From contig OX335665.1 of the NCBI GenBank assembly GCA_946894095.1, forward strand, positions 196,001 through 260,000: a DNA stretch of 64,000 bases, in the 5' to 3' direction. The DNA comes from Incurvaria masculella (Eukaryota > Arthropoda > Insecta > Lepidoptera > Incurvariidae). Shown piece by piece: positions 30,841 to 43,430 of the stretch (position 1 is its first letter; each line of letters begins with the position of its first letter). Both the position numbers and the translations under genes were made by a program. The notes beneath the pieces are model-generated. The model saw only the letters and a program-made list of their open reading frames with translations, was not told the DNA's origin and did no database searches.

Positions 30841-32454
30841 GTGAGAATTCGTGGTGGAGGCAAGTTTAACGTTTATTGTTTTGTGTGCTTATTTTTTCAT
30901 TGTTTCTCCACATAAATAAACAAAAACATCGCTCCAACTTTCCGAAAGAACGTGTTGGACACGTTAAATCGGTAGTAAAACACTATCACGGGTGCCACCT
31001 CAGGTGAACGGGCGTTATAACCCGGACAAATGTCGGTTTTTCTGGCAAATAAGAGGACACCCCATTGATTCTTTGTCGACCGTATTTCCTACATTTTCAT
31101 CATCATTTCAAAGTTACATTAACATATAACTTCAAGCATTATTTTGAAGCTACATGGAGATTCTGAAATGTTTTTGAATAAAATAAGAAATCTGAACACA
31201 TTTTGTATGAAACAATTTAGGTCTCGTCCGTCAGTTGACGCGGTGTATCTTCACATTGTAAGCCCAGATTGTACGAAGAGACGGCTGAGTTAATCGATTG
31301 TTTAAACACGTCACTTTTAGTGAACCGCATGGAGTTTATTCCATACTGTCCATACAAAGTGACGTGTTCAATCGTTCGTTGACATGGATTTAGATTTTTT
31401 GTACATTAGTGCACTCGGCCGCCCTAAGTCTATGCAGCGGACAGAGTTTATATCCGTAGAGATGCTAATCGCGTTCCCTTGTCCGCGGTCACGTCCATTT
31501 GTCACTCGAGCCCTGCGCTGCGCCCTGTCTTAATGCGCGCAACACATCTTCCCTCGTTCCTTCTCAACCCCCCCCCCCCCCCCTGCCCCTCGCTACTCGC
31601 ATTTCCCGCGCCGACATACAAAAGAACAGAATTTCTAAACTGCTCCAGTTGGAATTTATAAATGTTAGTGTAGATACAGGGTCGCTTCATAAAGTCCAAA
31701 AATCATAAGGCCCAAAAGACAGAAAATATCCAAAAGTATTTTTTTTTCGTGTGTATTATACATTCATATATTCTAACCTAACGTAATTGAAAATATCCGT
31801 ATTCAAAGGTCTTTTGGAAGGTATGGGTTTTCGACTTTATGATGCATCCCCATGATACATACATACCATCACGCCCAGACCATACCATCATTCAGAGATG
31901 ATAGAGCGCCACCTTTACGATTTACTTGGTATTCGTCTTGTCATTCTTTGATGTCCAAACCACCTCAACATACCCTTGTCAATTCTCGTCACTATGTCTT
32001 CCTTTAGTTGAAACTCCTCCCTAACCCAGCTTTTATCCTGTAACTCACTCCAACTCTCGCAAACCTCGGGAAACGCGTTCCCACTACGTTTACTCTACAT
32101 TCGTGCCTCTTCTGCCATACCCAGGAATCGGTTCCAAGTTAGTGATGACGATACGTCATTTGCCGACGACACAACAAGTTGAAAGTGTTGACTTGTCCGG
32201 TTTTGCAACAGTACTCGGTACGACGCGACGGCAAGGGTAAATCGGCTATAGTTGCTGCTTAAATAATGCAGAGATTGTGTTACCCGCGGAGATAATTGAA
32301 CGCGACGGCAACGTCGGTGACGGGTGGCGTTTGATGTGGCAACACCGGCGCGGCCGCTGCATCTCTGATGTCGGCTTCATTTAGTTAGAACATAAATAGA
32401 AATGTTTTACTCACCTATCCAACATGCATCAAATGTGTAGTATAACATTTGTCT
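30841..32454. other. No gene recognised; poly-C tract
   Basis: A run of 16 C lies at 31568-31583 within a CpG-richer patch (about 31440-31620). Overlapping ORFs of 60-69 codons on both strands are not credible genes. Confidence 0.45.
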
Positions 32455-32790
32455 GGTTCGGTTCGCTCAGGGCTCGGGATATAGTTCCTCATGCGAGAGT
32501 TCATGGTTTTAATCCCAGTCCCGTTCATGCACCACTTTCTTTCTCTCTCTGTTGAGTGATTGCATTTCGTCAAAACATTAGGTCCCCTTTCCGCCCCCCG
32601 CATTGGATGTAACTAAGGTTGAAGCGGCAATGAAAAATTGTCCTTGTTTTCCATCCAGTTCAGTGTAGCCGTGCTCATAAAGGGAAGGTTTTGGCATGGC
32701 ACCTAATTCCTTCGGGAATGTGGTTTATTGGGCTACTATCATGACGGTAATTGGTTGGTATTAGCCATCCATGTCAGGTTCCATAAAAAA
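32455..32790 (+). repeat. Family B SINE-like copy, plus orientation
   Basis: The tRNA-like head comes first (GCTCAGGGCTCGGG, then GGTTTTAATCCCAGTCCC), followed by the body and the end CCATCCATGTCAGGTTCC with an A-run. This confirms the direction of the family. Confidence 0.82.
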
Positions 32791-34910
32791 AGTACCGTTT
32801 AGTGCTCAATCATCGCGGACTATTCATCTGGTAAGCATATATCCACACAGAAAAGTTTAGAACCATAAGCGTACTTACTGCAGACATGAACTCCAAAAGT
32901 GCTGGAAAATAAAATCAAAACAAACAATAAGTCGTTAAATTGACAAAGTGCATGCGAGCAAAGCCAAAGATGGCGGCTACATGGGCCGGAACGAATTGGC
33001 GCGTCCCAACACCAACAGCCATCGTCGCTTCGCGGGGCGTGCAGCCGCGCACGCTTCGTGACTCAGGCTATGGCCCCGAGCGTCGGCCAACTTGAATTTT
33101 CGCTAGAGTGCAATGCGCAGTGGGCCAGATTGCGACATTGGGATTGGGTTCTAGCAGACACGCTTATGGGTTGAAATAGGAAGCTCGTTGGACGTTTCGG
33201 TTGTGCCGTGTGGAAAAATGTACCGCAATGTAACGCTGCCAACACAAAATGGACGCACGACATGGAATTGTGAGAACGCGCGTTTCTGTCGCGGGAAGTA
33301 CAGATAGAAGCGGACATGGAAAGGAAACAAAAACAGAAGCGTCAAAACACCACATTATGATGCTCGAGTTAAGTTGACTCGCCGGGTGAATAGCAGATGA
33401 ACAGGCAAGAGAGGGGCGTGACATTTCGTAACAAGCTAACGGTCAAACGACGTGTTATTCGGCCAAGTGAACTGATTACCAAGGAATGTGATATGTATAA
33501 TCAACCGTGAAGCAAGGACAAATAAGCGGATTAGTACGAAAAGGTATATTTATTCAATATTTTTCCCGTTCACCTGCTATTTACCTGGCGAGTTATATTT
33601 TGACTTGCGACCCGACGGTGTTGAACTGAGACTTAGTGTGAGTTTTATGTTTTTTTGACATATTGGTATGCTAGCTAGTGAGGTTTGAGTCAATTTCCCC
33701 GGTTTCGTTTGGAGTCCGTTCTGGACAATTACTCGAGCAGATTACTGGGTCGCCTTTAACTCTAGACTGGAGGTCGAGACAAAAATGGTAACGATAACGT
33801 AAATGGCTGAAACTGGATTCACAGGATACAGACAAACCCTCTGAAGCTAAATATGCCTGTCTGTCTGTGCCAAGTTACGTAGATAAGGCGCCTGAAAAAA
33901 TAGTTATGGTGACAAAACATATATATGATACGGCAAATGGCTGCAAATAACGAAGCATGAAAGTATCAGTACATACTTACTTAGCAATATCAAAACTGAA
34001 CAAATCTCTGTTTGCTTTTCGTAGTTATGGGCGATTTAGGTTACAGATATAACTTTAGGTATATGCAAGTATTTAATTAAAATACCGACTGGTTAATGTT
34101 GTCTAATCAATAGGTATCGATGTTTCTAGACAATATGTATATTTATTAGGTACATACCAACATCTATTTTATATAGCCAATCTTGACACAGGCAGACCGA
34201 CATATTTAGCATCAAAGGGTTGGTCTCTAACCTGTGAACCCAGATTCAGTCATTTACCTTATCGTGCCGAAAAATGTCCTGACCTCCCGGAATATGAGGT
34301 TTGAGTCAATTTCTCCGATTTTGTTTGGGGTCCGTTTTGGACAATCACTCGAGCGGATTACTGGGAAATGCGCCTTCGGCCCCGACCGCGACCTACCGAG
34401 TCAGATTTAACGCTCGTGATATTACTAGGTTTTTTCGTAGCTTCTAAGGGTCGTATCCAATTTAGAAAGTATTCTTATATGTAGGTATATAACATTGCGG
34501 TGTGCATGTATTCGTATAATTCTTCTCGTCCTCATGGCTTGAATGAGTTAGATTAGTTTGTTGCTTTTTCGGGTCACCTGGATGGTTCTTAGGTATGGTT
34601 AGATGGAGATCACGCAGACCGTTTGAATAACACGCCCGCGAAGGTGGAACACTATTTTACCGGTGTTGGACATTCACTGTCACTGGGGTGTCCAAAACGA
34701 AATCGACCCGAGCGAAGCCGGCAACCTCAGCTAGTTCAATAATATTTATTTATTTATTTAATAAGGTAAACCAACAGCGTATATACAAATTTTAGAAAAA
34801 GCTTATGTCTATGAGTAACGCCAATAACAGGTTTACACGAAGTATCCATGAGCGTGTTTGAGATAATATGTAAATAAGTAAAAATCACATATAAAATGGT
34901 GCATGTATAT
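32791..34910. other. No gene; two paired repeat segments
   Basis: Segments 33683-33785 and 34301-34395 are direct repeats (GGTTTGAGTCAATTT, GGACAATNACTCGAGC, GATTACTGGG). A family G fragment lies at 33481-33525. A CpG-rich patch near 32990-33070 contains several short ORFs without recognisable products. Confidence 0.5.
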
Positions 34911-35043
34911 GTGTGTATGTATGCATGTATGTATGTATGTATGTATGTATGTATGTATGTATGTATGTATGTATGTATGTATGTATGTATGTATGTATGT
35001 ATGTATGTATGTATGTATGTATGTATGTATGTATGTATGTATT
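34911..35043 (+). repeat. (ATGT)n microsatellite
   Basis: More than 30 nearly uninterrupted ATGT units. ORFs on both strands here (MYVC... and YIHT... repeats) are translations of the microsatellite. Confidence 0.97.
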
Positions 35044-35173
35044 TATACAGTATTATAATGAAAGCCGGACAACGACAAACCACTAAAGGACAACAAAAGG
35101 GTTTTTTTGCTTTTGAGCAACGCAATCCTAAAAATGTGACAAAGGCTTCAACTGGAATTATTAAAAACAATAC

Positions 35174-35540
35174 TAGCTGAGGTAGCCTGGTGAATTAATT
35201 CCTGGATATTATAAGTTCCCAATACAAACTTTGAGCCCCTATTTCACCCGCTTCGAGTTCCATTTTCACCACAAAAGGTAGCCGATGTCCTTCTCCAAGG
35301 TTCAGACCATCTCTATACATATATCAATGTTGGTTCAGCGTTATAGGCGTGAATACGCACCAGACAGAGTTACTTTCGCATTTATATTATTAAATACTAG
35401 CTGAGGTACCCGGCTCCGCTCCGGTCAATGGAGTTTCGGACTGATGAACCTAACATTTGATCTTATATGAGTTTCCCAAACTATTTTCATCCCCTTCGGG
35501 TTAAATTTTCGCCACAACAGACAGAGTTATAATATTAGTA
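35174..35540 (+). repeat. Family H repeats, two copies in tandem
   Basis: Two segments start CTAGCTGAGGTA (35174 and 35398) and each continues with wording like TTCACCCGCTTCGAG or CCCCTTCGGGTTAAATTTTC and a CAGACAGAGTTA end. Fragments of the same wording occur near 46760-46905 and 50380-50570. Confidence 0.55.
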
Positions 35541-35766
35541 TTGATTCATACAAAAACTTCCTCGAGTACATATTTCTATGAGCGGCCTGCGAGAAGTCGC
35601 TCCTACCGCTGCACCCGGAGAGAGTCGCAGCGGAAATGCGAGCCTTGCACTTCCGGAGCGGCGGCGCCGGCGGCCGGAAGTGTCGGAACACGCCAATTGC
35701 CTGCCGCTCTGCACCCGGACGGCCCGTACGGACGACATCTCACCTGAGCCTGTAGTCTCAGTTGTC

Positions 35767-36083
35767 ACCTAAATTGCCGTTTACGGCAAACCGATCGACT
35801 GGCCTTTTCAAATGTATGGAGAAATTGAAGAGCGCGCGCAGTGGGCGTTAAGCGAACTAATATTTGCGAGTCCGAGTTTGATTTGACAGCTCAACATTGC
35901 CGTAAATACGTCGACGTTGCCGTTTACGCCAACTCCGCGTTTTCATACCAATTGGAAGTCCGAGTTTGACTTTGACAGCTTGAAGAAGTAAAACCACAGA
36001 ATATCTACTAAAAACTCGTCTGGAGTTTGACGTTTTTACGGAAAACGCCAGTCAATCGGTTTGCCGTAAATGCCAATTTAGGT
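35767..36083. mobile_element. Family I MITE with 37-bp inverted ends
   Basis: The left end ACCTAAATTGCCGTTTACGG and the right end GCCGTAAATGCCAATTTAGG are reverse complements over 37 bases with about three mismatches. The 317-bp element has no ORF. A second copy enters the window end at 63912. Confidence 0.85.
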
Positions 36084-36114
36084 CAGTATGATTTCACTGA
36101 CCACTGTGACCCCT

Positions 36115-36475
36115 TAAGGTGGTAAGCATCATAAAATTACGCTCCCCATACAAACTTAGTTTACTGATCATTGGAAAACTCACTTTTTTTATATACTTGA
36201 TATTTGGTATTTAATATCAAACAACAAATATCTATGTCTGCACGCGTTTGTATTCTCGAAAAATCTATCCTGGGTCACACCATACGAAAATTGGTATGAA
36301 GATGTTCTTTTGCCTGTTATTTGACTGGCTTTAGATTATTCAGCGAAACAAAACGTGCAAACACAGTTAACTATTGTCGAATATTAGATATTAAATATCA
36401 CGCAAATTGGAACAGGGTTTTTTAAACAATTAGTTAACTACGTTAGTATGGGGAACATAGCTCACGGGCCGTTCT
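36115..36475. repeat. Possible MITE with weak inverted ends
   Basis: CCCCATACAAACTTAGTTTA near the left and the reverse complement of TTAGTTAACTACGTTAGT near the right give an imperfect inverted pair around 310 bp. Single copy here, so the call is weak. Confidence 0.3.
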
Positions 36476-37478
36476 TGGCGCCAGGATCGTTAGTAGCTAC
36501 TTCTGCTGTAACTCCATAAAATTATAAAGTTACAAACTATACCTGTAGTGGCACATGAAGTGGTTCTATATTTAATCTCATTAAATAATCAACAAAATAA
36601 ACTGGAATTTATGATATCATTTCTGAGGATGTTTGCTATGCCTGATAATTAACTTACAAATTCCACCCATCACAAATATAATAGACCACCACAAAGCTTA
36701 AAATGAATTATTACAGGTTATGTTAGTGTGGTAATCTCTTTCCCACGAATTCATTTGGTTAACATAATTTGCTACCCGGTCGATCGGTTACCAAATTATC
36801 TATATCGAGGAATATTATCGAGGAAATTGAGCCAGTTCAATTAGACAGACTGAGTAAATACAATTTTGAAACCTATTCTACTATATTTTGTAGGGTCCCT
36901 GACAGCTTATAGGGTAGGTCGCCTAGACGCGACCTGACGCGATAAATTAATGGTTTTCTGCCCGCTTGTCGCCTGTTAAAACGAATTGACAATAATAACG
37001 AACACAAACAAAGCATGCATTATTATTTACGATATCGTATTAAAACTGCAACCAAATATCCTTCAATATTTAAGAAAATATGGCTCCATCAGAACAAATA
37101 GACAAGTCAATATAGCATTCGATAGAAAGGCTATCAAACCGGAGATGTTCCAATAAAGTTACACTACGCCGGCACTACGTATTGGAAATATGAATAGATA
37201 TGAGAAATAAAGAGAAGAAATTACGATAAATATACAGAGTACTGTGTTGCTACAAAGTTGAACAAAGGTTTGTTCGTGCGGAGCGATTCTACTCTGTTCG
37301 GCTCTCACGAGTACGCCAGCCCGCAAGAAGGAACAATACATTGTTCTTGCTATAACATCTAAACAACAATTCTTCTATTCTCAAGAGACATTTACAACGA
37401 AAGAGATATTTTATAACTAATAACACTAAAAATATAGCTAAAATTGCAAAAACGAAGGTGATTGGATTTCCTTTTTTT
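36476..37478. other. No feature recognised
   Basis: AT-rich DNA; the 60-codon minus-strand ORF at 37159-37341 is not recognisable. Confidence 0.4.
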
Positions 37479-38112
37479 AACCGACTTCAAAAAAAGGAGG
37501 AGGTTATCAAGTCGTCTGTATGTTTTTTTTTTTTTTGTTTTTTTTTTTTTTTATGTTTGTTACCTCATAACTATTGCCTGGGTGAACCGATTTTGATGAT
37601 TATTTTTTTAAATGATAGCTAGTGCTTCCCAAGTGGTCCCATTTTAATTTGGTTAAGTTCTGACAATGATATCCATGAGAAAATCATAAAAGTCTTAAAT
37701 TTGTATTAAGATGTGCGCGACAAATGGACGAATAACTCAATATAACGCCAACCGATTTCGGTGATTCTTTTTTTATTGGAAAGGACGTCTACAAATTAGT
37801 AAGTGTACTTCAGATTCACTAAAAATAAACAAATAAAAAAACAAATTTAACAAAAAAAATAACCGACTTCAAAGGAAAAGCACTAAAAAGTAAAAAATAA
37901 TTTCCATTTTTGTAGTTACGATTTCTGTTATTTTTTGAGTCGGTGTCAGCCAAGGTTAGGTTAGGTTAGGTTAGGTTAGGTTAGTTTCTCTTGATTGGCG
38001 CAGCGCGTGTCCGGCTGACGCCGACTCAAAAAATAACAGAAATCGTAACTACAAAAATGGAAATTATTTTTTACTTTTTAGTGCTTTTCCTTTGAAGTCG
38101 GTTATTTTTTTT
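37479..38112 (+). mobile_element. Family L foldback unit 1
   Basis: An outer part of about 380 bp starts AACCGACTTCAAAAAAAGG. It is followed by a foldback whose arms of about 90 bases (37862-37952 and 38015-38105) are near-perfect reverse complements. The loop carries a TTAGG run. No ORF. Confidence 0.85.
37956..37984 (+). repeat. Short (TTAGG)n run in the foldback loop
   Basis: Five TTAGG units and a partial sixth, the insect telomeric motif. The equivalent loops of the other two units have non-repetitive sequence here, so the run probably expanded locally. Confidence 0.85.
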
Positions 38113-38206
38113 GTTAAATTTGTTTTTCTCAGTTGCTAATTTAATAGACGCCGTAAGGGTCAGACGCCGCGCGGCTGGCAAGCCACGAGGCTTACGCCTG
38201 TTTCTT

Positions 38207-38580
38207 TCATGCAACCTGACTTGGATGGCTAATACCACACAACTACCGTTATGATATTAGCCCAATACACCACATTCCCGAAGGAATTCGGTGCCAGGCC
38301 AGGGCCTTCCCTTTATGAGCACGGCTACATTGAACTGGATGGAAAACACGGACAATTTTTCATTGCCGCTTCGACCATTCATTCATTGCGATGGTACCAA
38401 CCCGGGCGGGCTTAAACCCTACCACCTAGTAGGGGAAAGGGACCAACAGTTTAACATGGATTCCGATCCATGGCGCATCTCGCATTCGTGACGAAATCCA
38501 GTTATCGAACTCAGAACGCGAAAGAAAGTGGTGCATGAACGGGGCGAGGATTTGAACCCAGACCTCTGGTATGCTAGTAG
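38207..38580 (-). repeat. Family B SINE-like copy
   Basis: A well-conserved copy from GCAACCTGACTTGGATGG to GGATTTGAACCCAGACC; the A-box part of the head is lost. Confidence 0.85.
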
Positions 38581-39299
38581 TCCATCACCTCCAGCTACAA
38601 AAATCCCAAAGTACCTTGAGTTACCTTTGGTTACACCTTGTAAATATGCAATGTAACCGAACGTTACTTATCGGATTTCAGGTAACTGGAGGTGGTGAAA
38701 ACAGGGGTCCGTCGCCACTAAATATACCCGCCTACTCTAACCTGGTGATCTATTAACTACAGCTATATGCTGATCTATAGTTAATTATACCGTCGATATT
38801 GTACACAACGAAAAAAACCCCTAAACCGAGCACATGTTTGACTTACCACCAGGTTTGAGTACACGTGAGATAGTCAGCAAAATGGAATGGTGACCAAGGG
38901 GTGTCCAAGAAACTGGTGATGTGGATCACCTCCGATGTGATGATCGACCGTTGAGTGAGTGACAGTTGATAAATTACGTGCACATTAGCTCAGCGAGATG
39001 AGGGCTTTCGGAACTGGTTTTTGGGTAGGTGAAAACGTCAAAGTGTCATTGTATTTGCCACAAAGACATTCCTTGTTCCGTTCGGTTCGATACATTACGG
39101 GGTAGCCAGCCCGAACAAGCACTATAAAGATGGCGCTATGAAATGAATAGCCAGCGAAAGATATCAAGTGACTGCGGGGCGCGTGTGGCGCGTCCCACGA
39201 CTCCATCTCATCTGCAGACAACACGAGTACATATTCTATTCTCTTATTGTTACAATTTAAATGCTTTAAATTTATGATTTGTAGTATTCGCATTTATTA
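38581..39299. other. No gene supported between foldback units
   Basis: A 102-codon minus-strand ORF (38985-39293) is hydrophobic in part but resembles nothing known. There are no other features. Confidence 0.4.
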
Positions 39300-39912
39300 T
39301 TAACCGACTTCAAAAAATTTTTAACAAAAAAAATAACCGGCTTCAAAGAAAAAGCACTAAAAAGTAAAAATTAATTGCCATTGTAGTTACGATTTTTGTT
39401 ATTTTTTGAGTCGGCGTCAGCCGGGCACGCGCTGCGCCAATCAAGAGAACCTGGCTACCTTGGCTGACACCGACTCAAAAAATAACAAAAAAGTGTAACT
39501 ACAAAAATGGCAATTAATTTTTACTTTTTAGTGCTTTTTCTTTGAAGTCGGTTATTTTTTTTTGTTAATTTTTTTTTTTACTTCTTTATTATAAGTGAAT
39601 CTGAAGCACACTTACTAATTTGTACACGTCCTTTCCAATAAAAAAGAATCACCGAAATCGGTTGGCGTTATATTGAGTTATTCGTTCATTTGTCGCGCAA
39701 TCTTAATACAAATTTAAGACTTATATGATTTTCTCATGGATATCATTGTCAGAACTTAACCAAATTAAAATGGGACCACTTGGGAAGCACTAGCTTTCAT
39801 TAAAAAAAATAATCATCAAAATCGGTTCACCTAGGCAAAAGTTATAAGGTAACAAACATAAAAAAACATACAGACGAATTGATAACCTCCTCCTTTTTTT
39901 GAAGTCGGTTAA
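39300..39912 (-). mobile_element. Family L foldback unit 2, inverted
   Basis: It has the same layout as unit 1 but in reverse: foldback first (arms about 39303-39393 and 39451-39550), then the outer part ending CCTTTTTTTGAAGTCGGTTA at 39912. The loop reads GGGCACGCGCTGCGCCAATC. Confidence 0.85.
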
Positions 39913-40331
39913 AAAGGAGGAGGTTCTCAATTCGACTATTTCTTTTATGTTTTTTACCCTCAGAACTTTCGCCTGGGTGACCAGATTTTGATCATTATTT
40001 TTTTATTTGAAAGCTTGTGGTGGATGGTGGTGGATTTCAATTTGGTTTAGTTCTGACAATGATATCTAAGAGAAAATCACATAAGTCTTAAATTTGCATT
40101 AAGTGTGTGCGCGACAAATGGACGAATAACTCAATATCACGCCAACCGATTTCAATGATTCTTCTTTTATTGGAAAGGACGTGTACAAATTAGTAAGTGT
40201 ACTTCAGATTCATTAAAAATATACAAATAAACAAATAAATTAACAAACAATAAATAACTGACTTCAAAGAAAAAGCAATAAAAAGTAAAACATTAATCGC
40301 CATTTTTGTAATAAAGATTATTGTTATTTAT
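39913..40331 (+). mobile_element. Family L foldback unit 3, left part
   Basis: It starts AAGGAGGAGGTTCTCAATTC directly after unit 2 and proceeds to the left foldback arm, where a family A repeat is inserted. The arm continues at 40615-40680. Confidence 0.78.
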
Positions 40332-40614
40332 AGGTTTCCGTACCCAAAGGGTGCCAACGTAACCCTATTACCAAGCCTCCGCTGTCCGTCCGTCCGTCTG
40401 TCACAGGGCTGTATCTCATGAACCGTAATAGGTAGGCAGCTGAAATTTTCACAGAATGTGTATTTATTTTGCCGCTGTAACAACAAATAGGTGAAATAAA
40501 AAAATAATAAAAAATAAAGGGGAGGGGCATACAAAAAACGTGATTTTTTAATGTTAAATCTTGTAAGATGGTACGGAACCCTTCGTGTGCGAGTCCGACT
40601 CGCACTTGGCCGGG
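40332..40614 (-). repeat. Family A repeat, copy 4, inserted in a foldback arm
   Basis: The insertion splits the conserved arm word TTATTTTTTGAGTCGG of unit 3 and so marks both ends of family A closely: AGGTTTCCGTACCC at one end and CTTGGCCGGG at the other. Confidence 0.88.
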
Positions 40615-40680
40615 TTTTTGAGTCGGTGTCAGCCAAGATAGCCAAGGTTCTCTTGACTGGCACAGCGCATACCCGGCACA
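40615..40680 (+). mobile_element. Family L foldback unit 3, right remnant
   Basis: TTGAGTCGGTGTCAGCC resumes the arm, followed by the loop (GACTGGCACAGCGCATACCC). The second arm is missing. Confidence 0.75.
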
Positions 40681-43430
40681 TTTGTAATATTCGAATTTAT
40701 TATTATATTCTAGTTAAATATGTAAATTTACCACAATGTTAGACGAGGAGCCAATGCTAATCCAAAATATTGTTATTAATCGAGTATGCGAACACTCTTT
40801 ATGTTTATACATGAAAACAGATAGATTGAATATTGATTCCAAATCATTTAAGCCCTAATTAACTTAAACTTTCAAATTAAAATTAAATAAATTAATGTTA
40901 TCAAACAAATTAGGCAGGAAATGCACCAACCGTTAGTAACTGTGAAATGTGTTCCCTTACGAGCTATTTCCCCCAAAGTACAACCTCCTTCAAACGTGGT
41001 GCGAAGAAGCACCTGGCGCCGCCTGGCGCGCCGGCATGGTTTACCCAGTACCCCTGAAGTTAGCTCATTGGACACCTCTTGGAGGGTCTGGCACACGCCA
41101 TGTCGCGCTATGGACTAACCGAATATTACGAAGATCAAAATGTGATTTCTTGTTTTAATGGTTACGATGTTCCCGTTTATGGTAAGCATGTGAAATGTTT
41201 CTTCGCGCCAAGCGAGCCGACTGCTAAGAAAAATAAACCTACCAAAGTAACATTGAATGTAGGCACGCAATTTGTAACTTAGAAACAATATTGTTTGTAT
41301 TAATTAACTAACTTGGGAACAATATTGTAAATGCGTAGGTGGCTTGGGGGGTGGTGCGGGGGGTGGTGCGGGTGCAAAGCGCGCGTCGTCGGAACACGCG
41401 CCGCTCCACATTTGTAGGGCTCCGTAATTGTATCATTGTGTACGAAAATTAAAAAAATCACGTACTAGATTTAGGTACATTGACGATGGCATTTTCAGTT
41501 TCAGTTTCTTTATTTCCTCCATTAGATGTATACTACACACTCGGATTCGTCATATTTTTTCCTGTCGGTTCGATTACTTCTGGCGAAGAAGAGCCGACAT
41601 TGTATTATTTTTTCCATTGATACTTACAAACTAGTTTACAGTGATTGATTGATTAAACTATGCAGCAGATTTAGATTATGTTCGTAAAATATTTTTTGAC
41701 TAGCGACTTTTCTTTTTTGACATAAGCCTAGCATAGCGCGTGATTTTTGACATGTTGAAGTGTAGGTTACCTACCTATGCAATAAAAAAAAGTATGTAGG
41801 GACCTTAACCTATGACCTAAAGGCAGACTGGGCTCTACTCCGGCATTAAGTTGTAAATTTTGCCCAATTTTTTTTAGTGCAAAAATATATAGAAATAAAT
41901 AAATAAACTAAGATTTGTTTAAATGAAAATTGTATGATTTGTTGGAACAACGTATTTATTACATTTACGATTGTAGGCTGACCGTTGTGTTAAATGCTCG
42001 TTTGTGCGCTGGGTACCTACATTCAAGGTGCGCGTATTTTTAAGGTTCGATCAGGTTTAATCCACTCCAGCGGGCGGCAGGCACGCAGCACGCAGCACTG
42101 GGCACACAGCCGCAGAATAATAAAATAGAAACGATACGCCCAGAACCGACGCAGGCTGTAACTCGAAATACTCTTATCTTGTGACCACACCACACATTTG
42201 TCAATATACACGGTGTCAACCCAAGTAGGCGACTTTCCCGAAAGGGGGCTATTTTAGTTCGCACACTGATTCCGAAAAAGAAGTTTTATTTTTTTATTTT
42301 GAGCGTTTTTAAATTTTAGATTTCTAATATTAGTATGAAAACATGGTATTTCGTATTAGGAATCGCACTCCATTAAAAAAAAAATCGAAAGTGTGCGAAA
42401 GCGCGTGTGACGTCACAGCAGCCCCGGCGCAACATAGAGACGTACACTAGTTATTGTTCAGTGTTTTGTCGATAGTATTAGCGATTACTGATCTTTTTTA
42501 GAAGTTCGTTTGATTTTTACTCTAAAATTTATTGAATGTATTATAAAAACGATTTTTCTACCATGGCAATTATTTCCGGTACCAGATTTTGTCATGCAAA
42601 TGCTGATTTTTTTCGAAATTATCGATAAAAATGTGATTACTGTTTTATATTGCACTGAGTCCTAGGCTTTACATTCTATAACAGCAACTGTTTCTGGTGT
42701 GAATACATTTATGAAAATTGTGTATTAGTTTAGTTAGTACAGTTTGTTCTAAAACATTCTATATATGTTTTTAAGATAAAGATTCTCTTGGTCTTATTGC
42801 TTGCAAAACTTCTTTTGCGTGATTGTTTTTCTGTGTTGATTAATCGACATGTTTTATCGATCAATTCACTGCATAGTTCGGGGACGTCTGCGCACGTGAA
42901 CAGTGACTCATAGACCGGGAATGCGGCGTAAGGGATGCTCGACGCATTCTTGGAATTGTTTATTCTTTTTTTGTCGTTTTCCTTGTGTTCTCGTCATAAA
43001 ATGTGCCAATGAGTTAAAAAAAGGCCGTTAAATATTATTGGACATGTGTAGTAATTAAGAGTTTGGAGATCTTAGTCTTAGTTCATGTGTAAATCTATAT
43101 TATTTCCGAAGTGACGTGTCCCTATTTTTCCTTCATTATAATATATTTTTTTGATAATATTATTCCAAAAAATTAATTCGTGTAAGTGTATTTATTGGTA
43201 ATTAAAATTCCACGATTGTTACTTTTATACTTAGGGAGATATTAAGTGTTAAAGTTTGAAGAAAAAGTGCGCTATTAGTCGACTATGCTGATAGCGCGCC
43301 GTATTGAGGCGTGTGTTCGGGTGTGAACTATCCCGTAGGTAAGTGGATAGTCTGCACGGATAATTACATCGCCTAAACGAAGTGGTGTCATAATACCCGC
43401 ATCTGTAGCTTACCCGAATCTGTAGCTGAC
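40681..43430. other. No gene; family J copy, CpG-rich patches
   Basis: Family J recurs in reverse at about 40915-41110, and a segment at 41495-41605 matches 9905-10070. GC-rich patches lie at 41335-41405 and 42060-42110. A perfect TGTGACGTCACA palindrome lies at 42406-42417. Small ORFs are not recognisable. Confidence 0.45.
42406..42417. promoter_or_regulatory. CRE-like palindrome TGTGACGTCACA
   Basis: It contains the consensus CREB/ATF site TGACGTCA within a CpG-richer stretch. Without a recognised gene beside it, function is unproven. Confidence 0.3.

Noticed and set aside
34754..35180. ORFs of 138 and 94 codons on opposite strands
   Set aside because: Both run through the ATGT microsatellite and give four-residue peptide repeats.
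37956..37984. True telomere or telomere-fusion remnant
   Set aside because: The TTAGG run is short and confined to the loop of a foldback unit; homologous loops lack it.
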